Assembly: GCA_946545145.1 (NCBI GenBank) | Contig: CAMNNG010000015.1 | Span: 1-16,291, forward strand | DNA: 16,291 bases | Reading direction: 5' to 3' | Origin: an uncultured Bacillota bacterium | GTDB taxonomy: Bacteria; Bacillota; Clostridia; Peptostreptococcales; Anaerovoracaceae | Part shown: positions 15,056-16,291 of the stretch, piece by piece | How the letters are laid out: every line of letters begins with the position of its first letter | How positions within the stretch are numbered: the first letter of the stretch is position 1 | Position numbers and translations under genes: made by a program | The notes under the pieces: model-generated | Databases searched by the model: none | Seen by the model: only the letters and a program-made list of their open reading frames with translations | What the model was told of the DNA's origin: nothing

Positions 15056-16291
15056 ATGATAAGAGTGCTTGAAAAATCGGTCGCTGACAAGATCGCGGCC
15101 GGAGAAGTCATAGAAAGACCCGTCTCGGTCGTCAAGGAGCTCGTTGAGAACTCGATCGACGCCGGGGCGAGCCTCATCGTTGTTGAGATCAAAAAAGGCG
15201 GCATAGACTATATCAGAGTCACCGACGATGGCTGCGGCATACCGAAGGACGACACCGAAAGGGCGTTTCTGAGGCACGCAACGAGCAAGATCGAGAGGGC
15301 AGAGGATCTGGACAGTCTCTTCACCCTCGGATTCAGGGGAGAGGCCCTGGCTTCGATAGCCGCTGTCTCCAGAACGGATCTCATAACAAAAACAAAGGAA
15401 GAAAAGACAGGAACAGATATATCGATCGAAGGATCGGATGTCGTCGCGGCGCGCTCTGTCGGCTGCCCGGACGGAACGACGATCACAGTAAGCGACCTGT
15501 TCTACAACACGCCTGCCAGGAGAAAATTCCTTTCGACGCAGGCCGCTGAATCGACAAAGGTCACCGCTCTCATAACGAGGATGGCAATGGCTTATCCTGA
15601 CATAAAGTTCAGGATGATTTCGAACGGAAACATTCTGTTTTCAACGAGAGGCACGGGCGACAGGCTCGATGCCATTATCACCATATTCGGACGCTCTGAT
15701 GCAAGAAACCTCATCGCAATTGACCACGAAGAAGACGGAATAAAGGTCACGGGCTACGTTTCAGGTCCCGGACAGAGCAAGGCGAACAGGAGCGGGCAGA
15801 TATTCTTCGTCAACGGACGAGACGTAGAGAGCAAGATAGTCCAGAAGGGCCTTGAATCGGCATTCAAAGAGAGGCTTTTCGACGGCAGATATCCGATAGG
15901 ATACCTTTTCATTGACGTCGATGCCGCAGCCCTCGATGTGAACATACATCCGAACAAAAAACAGGTCAGATTCGACGATGAAAAGAAGGTAATGGAGGTC
16001 GTGACCCACGCGGTCAGCAGAGCTCTCGAGACAAGAGAAGCAGCACCTGAGATCTTCCCCGAGATCCCGGAAACAACGGCAACTCCGGCAAAAACGGAGG
16101 CTTCTTCGGCAAAGACTGAGGCTGCACCGGTGCGTGAAAGTGCTGCAGAAAAGCCTGCTTACCAGATAAAGAACAGACCTTCTTTTACGGGACGCGTACG
16201 CGACAACCGCGATATAACTCAGATCTATACTGCCAACGCGAACAAAAAGGCCGAACAAGTCGACGTTAAAGAGTTATTGTCTACCTTTAGA
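15056..16291 (+). CDS. mutL: DNA mismatch repair protein MutL (partial, runs off the right edge)
   Basis: The frame is open for 412 codons from ATG 15056 to the window edge with no stop, and GAGGT at 15045-15049 lies 6 bases upstream. MutL couples mismatch recognition to strand incision. The GHKL ATPase motifs are all present: VVKELVENSIDAGA at 25-38, DDGCGIP at 57-63, RHATSKI at 73-79 and LGFRGEALASIA at 91-102. YNTPARRKFL and NIHPNKKQVRF at 296-306 complete the N-terminal domain. From about residue 327 a flexible linker rich in Ala, Thr, Pro and Glu begins, with two copies of AKTEA. The C-terminal dimerisation and endonuclease domain lies beyond the window, so nicking activity cannot be judged. 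Confidence 0.97.
   Translation, partial: MIRVLEKSVADKIAAGEVIERPVSVVKELVENSIDAGASLIVVEIKKGGIDYIRVTDDGCGIPKDDTERAFLRHATSKIERAEDLDSLFTLGFRGEALASIAAVSRTDLITKTKEEKTGTDISIEGSDVVAARSVGCPDGTTITVSDLFYNTPARRKFLSTQAAESTKVTALITRMAMAYPDIKFRMISNGNILFSTRGTGDRLDAIITIFGRSDARNLIAIDHEEDGIKVTGYVSGPGQSKANRSGQIFFVNGRDVESKIVQKGLESAFKERLFDGRYPIGYLFIDVDAAALDVNIHPNKKQVRFDDEKKVMEVVTHAVSRALETREAAPEIFPEIPETTATPAKTEASSAKTEAAPVRESAAEKPAYQIKNRPSFTGRVRDNRDITQIYTANANKKAEQVDVKELLSTFR

Noticed and set aside
1..16291. CRISPR array, insertion sequence, toxin-antitoxin pair or phage defence genes
   Set aside because: I saw no regularly spaced repeats, transposase motifs, terminal inverted repeats or defence-type domains anywhere in the window.

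Overview
The window looks like a chromosomal segment of a Clostridia-type Firmicute with roughly 50% GC. Three things support this. There is a CIRCE-controlled hrcA-grpE-dnaK-dnaJ operon. The DnaK has the short Gram-positive form of the ATPase domain. The gene order yqhY-nusB-...-xseA-xseB-ispA-dxs-tlyA is the familiar Firmicutes one. Arginine is mostly read from AGA/AGG, and ATG starts follow AAGGAG-type ribosome sites. The family cannot be fixed from sequence reading alone; a Eubacteriales lineage such as Anaerovoracaceae (Family XIII) is a guess.

Layout. Positions 1-362 hold no convincing gene: an open frame running in from the left edge, a structured stretch, and a perfect 11-bp tandem repeat. 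These lie just beyond the 3' end of a minus-strand tRNA-Arg(ACG) gene, so this may be the edge of an old integrated element. The tRNA has its own promoter and terminator. Next, on the plus strand, is a 98-residue two-helix membrane protein of unknown function with its own terminator. Positions 967-5796 are the class I heat-shock operon: promoter, CIRCE operator, hrcA, grpE, dnaK, dnaJ. HrcA represses the promoter through CIRCE, DnaJ and GrpE are the co-chaperones of DnaK. The operon ends in a strong terminator at 5818-5847.

A new promoter appears to be partly embedded in that terminator and drives a very compact run of ten genes that continues off the right edge: an Asp23/YqhY-type protein, nusB, a TsaD/Kae1-like paralog, xseA, xseB, ispA, dxs, tlyA, mutS and mutL (partial). 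Adjacent genes overlap or are at most 11 bases apart. The run mixes rRNA antitermination and methylation (nusB, tlyA), exonuclease VII (xseAB), isoprenoid synthesis (dxs, ispA) and mismatch repair (mutS, mutL).

Most of the window is conserved housekeeping DNA and I do not see a new multi-gene system. The points most worth a second look are the TsaD-like paralog, which sits where B. subtilis has folD and has lost several residues conserved in true TsaD; a perfect 12-bp stem, 4-nt loop inverted repeat inside the dnaJ J-domain codons; a MutS that stops right after a possible clamp-binding motif; the terminator/promoter overlap at 5818-5855; and the possible mobile-element edge at the tRNA.
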